A DNA stretch of 64,000 bases. Source: Hetaerina americana (lineage: Eukaryota; Arthropoda; Insecta; Odonata; Calopterygidae). The stretch is taken from contig JAKTNV010000023.1 of NCBI GenBank assembly GCA_022747635.1, forward strand, positions 8,756,306 through 8,820,305. The letters are read 5' to 3'. Position 1 is the stretch's first letter, and the number at the start of each line of letters is the position of its first letter. Under the pieces are notes generated by a model. The model made no database searches and was not told the DNA's origin. It saw only the letters and a list, made by a program, of their open reading frames with translations. The translations under genes were made by a program, and so were the position numbers. This document shows, in pieces, positions 59,080 to 64,000 of this stretch.

Positions 59080-62000
59080 CATTTTCATCAAATAAACAAA
59101 ATAAAACTCAGAATAAATCCTGAAAATAAGATATGAGCATAAAAGATTCTTCAGCGCAAGTGTTCATTTAATTAAAGAGCCCAAATTTCTAAAAATATTG
59201 CGAAAAGCAACAATTTCAGTTTTAGAGGGAATGTTTCAGGTGTATAGAAGGCATTTATTACATTTTTAGAAAATTTAATTTTTCACATTTTTCCATGAAA
59301 AGTGCCATACCCCCCCCTTTGGGTTCTAGGTGAAAATCTCACTCGACACAAATCAAACAAAAATGTTTCCATGGTGTGTATTGTTGTTCATTTTCATCAA
59401 ATAAACAAAAAAACCCAGAATTAATCCTGAAAGACAAGAAATGAGCATAAAAGATGCTTCAGCGCAAGTGTTATTGTTACTAAAAGAGCCAAAATTTCTA
59501 AAAATTTTGCGAAAAACAACAATCTTCTATTTTAGAGTGAATGTTTGAGGTGTATAGAAGGCATTTATTTCATTTTTAGAAAATTTAATTTTTCTCATTT
59601 TTCCATGAAAAGTGCCAATACCCCCCCTTTCGGTTCTATGTGAAAATCTCACTCGACACAAATCAAACAAAAATGTTTCCATGGTGTGTATTTTTGTTCA
59701 TTTTCATCAAAAAAACAAAAAAAAAAACCCAGAATAAATCCTGAAGGACAAGAAATGAGCATAAATGATGCTTCAGCACAAGTGTTAATGTTACTAAAAG
59801 AGCCCAAATTTCTAAAAATATTGCGAAAAACCACAATCTTCTGTTGAGAGTGAATGTTTGAGGTGTATAGAAGGCATTTATTTCATTTTTAGAAAATTTA
59901 ATTTTTCACATTTTTCCATGAAAAGTTCCAATACCCCCCCCTTTGGGTTCTAGGTGAAAATCTCACTCGACCCAAATCAAACAAAAATGTTTCCATGGTG
60001 TGTATTCTTGTTCGTTTTCATCAAATAAACAAAATTAAACCCAGAATAAATCCTGAAAAACAAGAAATGAGCATAAAAGATGCTTCAGCGCAAGTGTTAT
60101 TCTTATTATAAGAGCCCAAATTTCTAAAAATAACGCGAAAAACCACAATCTTCTGTTTGAGAGTGAATGTTTGAGGTGTATAGAAGGCATTTATTTCATT
60201 TTTAGAAAATTTAATTTTTCACATTTTTCCGTGAAAAGTGCCAATAACCCCCCCCCTTGGGTTCTAGGTGAAAATCTTACTCGACACAAATCAAACAAAA
60301 ATGTTTTCATGGTGTGTATTGTTGTTCATTTTCATAAATAAACAAAATTAAACCCAGAATAAATCCTGAAAAACAAGAAATGAGCATAAAAGATGCTTCA
60401 GCGCAAGTGTTAACGTTACTAAAAGAGCCCAAATTTCTAAAAATATTGCGAAAAGCAACAATTTTCAGTTTTAGAGTGAATGTGTCAGGTGTATAGAAGG
60501 CATTTATTACATATTTAGAAAATTTAATTTTTCACATTTATCCATAAAAAGTGCCAATACCCCCCCCCTTGGGTTCTAGGTGAAAATCTCACTCGACACA
60601 AATCAAACAAAAATGTTTCCATGGTGTGTATTGTTGTTCATTTTCATCAAATAAACAAAAAAAACCCAGAATTAATCCTGAAAGACAAGAAATGAGCATA
60701 AAAGATGCTTCAGCGCAAGTGTTAATGTTACTAAAAGAGCCCAAATTTCTAAAAATATTGCGAAAAGGAACAATTTTCAGTTTTAGAGTGAATGTTTGAG
60801 GTGTATAGAAGGCATTTATTTAATTTTTAGAAAATTTAATTTTTCACATTTTTCCATGAAAAGTGCCAATACCCCCCCCTTTGGGTTCTAGGTGAAAATC
60901 TCAGTCGACACAAATCAAACAAAAATGTTTCCATGGTGTGTATTGTTGTTCATTTTCATCAAATAAATAAAATAAAACTCAGAATAAATCCTGTAAGACA
61001 AGAAATGAGCATAAAAGATGCTTCAGCGCAAGTGTTATTGTTACTAAAAGAGCCAAAATTTCTAAAAATTTTGCGAAAAACAACAATCTTCTTTTTTAGA
61101 GTGAATGTTTGATGTGTATAGAAGGCATTAATTTCATTTTTAGAAAATTTAGTTTTTCACATTTTTCCATGAAAAGTGCCAATACCCCCCCCTTTGGGTT
61201 CTAGGTGAAAATCTCAGTCGACACAAATCAAACAAAAATGTTTCCATGGTGTGTATTGTTGTTCATTTTCATCAAATAAATACATTAAAACTCAGAATAA
61301 ATCCTGAAAGATAAGATATGAGCATAAAAGATGCTTCAGCGCAAGTGTTCATGTTAATAAAAGAGCCCAAATTTCTAAAAATATTGCGAAAAGCAAATAT
61401 TTTCAGTTTTAGAGTGAATGTTTCAGGTGTATAGAAGGCATTTATAACATTTTTAGAAAATTTAAATTTTCACATTTTTCCATGAAAAGTGCCAATACCC
61501 CCCCTTTCGGTTCTAGGTGAAAATCTCACTCGACACAAATCAAACAAAAAATGTTTCCATGGTGTGTATTGTTGTTCATTTTCATCAAATAAACAAAATT
61601 AAACCGAGAATAAATCCTGAAAAACAAGAAATGAGCATAAAAGATGCTTCAGCGCAAGTGTTAATGTTACTAAAAGAGCCCAAATTTCTAAAAATATTGC
61701 GAAAAGCAACAATTTTCAGTTTTAGAGTGAATGTTTCAGGTGTATAGAAGGCATTTATTACATTTTTAGAAAATTTAATTTTTCACATTAATCCATGAAA
61801 AGTGCCAATACCCCCCCTTTGGGTTCTAGGTGAAAATCTCACTCGACACAAATCAAATAAAAATGTTTCCATGGTGTGTATTGTTGTTCATTTTCATCAA
61901 ATAAACAAAAAAACCCAGAATTAATCCTGAAAGACAAGAAATGAGCATAAAAGATGCTTCAGCGCAAGTGTTAATGTTACTAAAAGAGCCCAAATTTCTA

Positions 62001-64000
62001 AAAATATTGCGAAAAGCAACAATTTTCAGTTTTAGAGTGAATGTTTGAGGTGTATAGAAGGCATTTATTTAATTTTTAGAAAATTTAATTTTTCACATTT
62101 TTCCATGAAAAGTGCCAATACCCCCCCCTTTGGGTTCTAGGTGAAAATCTCAGTCCGACACAAATAAAACAAAAATGTTTCCATGGTGTGTATTGTTGTT
62201 CATTTTCATCAAATAAATAAAATAAAACTCAGAATAAATCCTGTAAGACAAGAAATGAGCATAAAAGATGCTTCAGCGCAAGTGTTATTGTTACTAAAAG
62301 AGCCAAAATTTCTAAAAATTTTGCGAAAAACAACAATCTTCTATTTTAGAGTGAATGTTTGAGGTGTATAGAAGGCATTTATTTCATTTTTAGAAAATTT
62401 AATTTTTCACATTTTTCCATGAAAAGTGCCAATACCCCCCTTTAAGTTCTAGGTGAAAATCTCACTCGACACAAATCAAACAAAAATGTTTCCATGGTGT
62501 GTATTGTTGTTCATTTTCATCAAATAAATAAAATAAAACTCAGAATAAATCCTGAAAGACAAGAAATGAGCATAAAAGATGCTTCAGCGCAAGTGTTATT
62601 CTTACTATAAGAGCCCAAATTTCTAAAAATATTGCGAAAAACCACAATCTTCTGTTGAGAGTGAATGTTTGAGGTGTATAGAAGGCATTTATTTCATTTT
62701 TAGAAAATTTAATTTTTCACATTTTTCCATGAAAAGTTCCAATACCCCCCCCTTTGGGTTCTAGGTGAAAATCTCACTCGACCCAAATCAAACAAAAATG
62801 TTTCCATGGTGTGTATTGTTGTTCATTTTCATCAAATAAACAAAATTAAACCCAGAATAAATCCTGAAGGACAAGAAATGAGCATAAAAGATGCTTCAGC
62901 GCAAGTGTTATTCTAACTATAAGAGCCCAAATTTCTAAAAATATTGCGAAAAACCACAATCTTCTTTTTTGGAGTGAATGTTTGAGGTGTATAGAAGGCA
63001 TTTATTTCATTTTTAGAAAATTTAATTTTTCACATTTTTCCATGAAAAGTGCCAATACCCCCCCCTTTGGGTTCTAGGTGAAAATCTCACTCGACACAAA
63101 TCAAACAAAAATGTTTCCATGGTGTGTATTCTTGTTCATTTTCATCAAATAAACAAAATAAAACTCAGAATAAATCCTGAAAGATAAGATATGAGCATAA
63201 AAGATTCTTCAGCGCAAGTGTTCATTTAACTAAAAGAGCCCAAATTTTTAAAAATATTGCGAAAAGCAACAATTTTCAGTTTTAGAGGGAATGTTTCAGG
63301 TGTATAGAAGACATTTATTACATTTTTAGAAAATTTAATTTTTCACATTTTTCCATGAAAAGTGCCAATACCCCCCCCCTTTGGGTTCTAAGTGAAAATC
63401 TCACTCGACACAAATAAAACAAAAATGTTTCCAGGGTGTGTATTGTTGTTCATTTTCATCAAATAAACAAAATTAAACCCAGAATAAATCCTGAAAGACA
63501 AGAAATGAGCATAAAAGATGCTTCAGCGCAAGTGTTTTTCTTACTATAAGAGCCCAAATTTCTAAAAATAATGCGAAAAACCACAATCTTCTGTTTGAGA
63601 GTGAATGTTTGAGGTGTATAGAAGGCATTTATTTCATTTTTAGAAAATTTAATTTTTCACATTTTTCCATGAAAAGTGCCAATACCCCCCCCTTTGGGTT
63701 CTAGGTGAAAATCTCACTCGACACAATTCAAACAAAAATGTTTCCATGGTGTGTATTCTTGTTCATTTTCATCAAAAAAACAAAATAAAACTCAGAATAA
63801 ATCCTGAAAGATAAGATATGAGCATAAAAGATTCTTCAGCGCAAGTGTTCATTTAACTAAAAGAGCCCAAATTTCTAAAAATATTGCGAAAAGCAACAAT
63901 TTTCAGTTTTAGAGGGAATGTTTCAGGTGTATAGAAGGCATTTATTACATTTTTAGAAAATTTAATTTTTCACATTTTTCCATGAAAAGTGCCAATACCC
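59080..64000. repeat. Satellite higher-order block, copy B2, truncated by the window
   Basis: Corresponds to B1 (48780-54955) without its extra four monomers. It shares the rare markers ATGTTTTCATGGTG (60301), GTTTGATGTGTATAG (61107) and TTCCAGGGTGTG (63429). It runs off the right edge of the window. Confidence 0.8.

Larger units (their letters stand above)
30285..64000. repeat. ~312-bp satellite array, about 108 monomers, open to the right
   Basis: 33.7 kb of head-to-tail monomers, usually 308-314 bp. A typical monomer runs AAAATCTCACTCGACACAAA, ATGTTTCCATGGTGTGTATT, AAATCCTGAAAGACAAGAAA, GATGCTTCAGCGCAAGTGTT, TATTGCGAAAAACCACAATC, GGTGTATAGAAGGCATTTAT, CCATGAAAAGTGCCAATA, a C run of mostly 6-8, then TTTGGGTTCTAGGTG. 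Linked variants define at least two monomer classes: AAAACTCAG with GCGAAAAGCAACAATTTTCA and GTTTCAGGTG, against AAACCCAG with GCGAAAAACCACAATCTTC and GTTTGAGGTG. The first monomer is as intact as interior ones. Frames of 60-115 codons on both strands are by-products of the repeat. Confidence 0.97.

Noticed and set aside
30285..64000. Recurring 60-115-codon frames in the satellite on both strands
   Set aside because: They follow the monomer, shift frame with every indel, occur on both strands and show no conserved full-length product or start context.
30285..64000. CRISPR-like array
   Set aside because: Whole ~312-bp monomers repeat with no unique spacers between them, and the context is eukaryotic.

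Overview
The window looks like nuclear DNA of an arthropod. The evidence is one intron-containing glycosyltransferase gene of metazoan type, many non-LTR retrotransposon pieces, tRNA-derived SINEs, a mariner element, a Polinton/Maverick remnant and a very long satellite array. I cannot name the species. No operons, Shine-Dalgarno sites or other bacterial features are visible.

Layout. 1-2680: no recognisable gene. 2682-3087: (TA)n tracts with a Penelope-like terminal fragment. 3088-5853: a decayed RTE-type LINE on the minus strand, with a piece of a second, CR1/Jockey-like LINE inside it. 5895-6160: a SINE. 6160-12180: unannotated sequence with two copies of an ACATCTACAT-type repeat and a GC-rich block at 10.0-10.75 kb. 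12180-12380: (TG)n/(TA)n and a second Penelope-like fragment, followed by an RTE 5' fragment. 13004-13935: a broken DIRS-like reverse transcriptase/RNase H. 14131-18110: the one clear host gene, a 440-residue beta-1,3-galactosyltransferase split by a 2.6-kb intron. 18.1-23.3 kb: its 3' UTR, then LINE and SINE debris. 23.34-25.29 kb: a very degenerate ~102-bp tandem repeat carrying a nested fold-back SINE. 25.29-26.09 kb: further degenerate short repeats.

26.4-30.28 kb holds a Polinton/Maverick remnant on the minus strand (structural-type ORF pieces, integrase with chromodomain, protein-primed DNA polymerase B). It is interrupted twice. A structurally complete 1332-bp mariner (27249-28580) splits the integrase before its chromodomain. 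A palindromic pair of Penelope-like ends with (TA)n (29750-30070) sits inside the polymerase gene.

30285-64000 (more than half of the window, running off its right edge) is a satellite of about 108 head-to-tail monomers of ~312 bp. It starts abruptly inside the polymerase remnant, without a degraded edge. Multi-monomer blocks are duplicated as higher-order repeats.

The genes do not form a pathway: one Golgi-type enzyme lies in a landscape of selfish DNA. The most interesting part is the layered nest Polinton > mariner / Penelope-like palindrome / satellite. It gives a relative chronology and shows one element family that goes with TA dinucleotide runs and carries a hammerhead-like hairpin.
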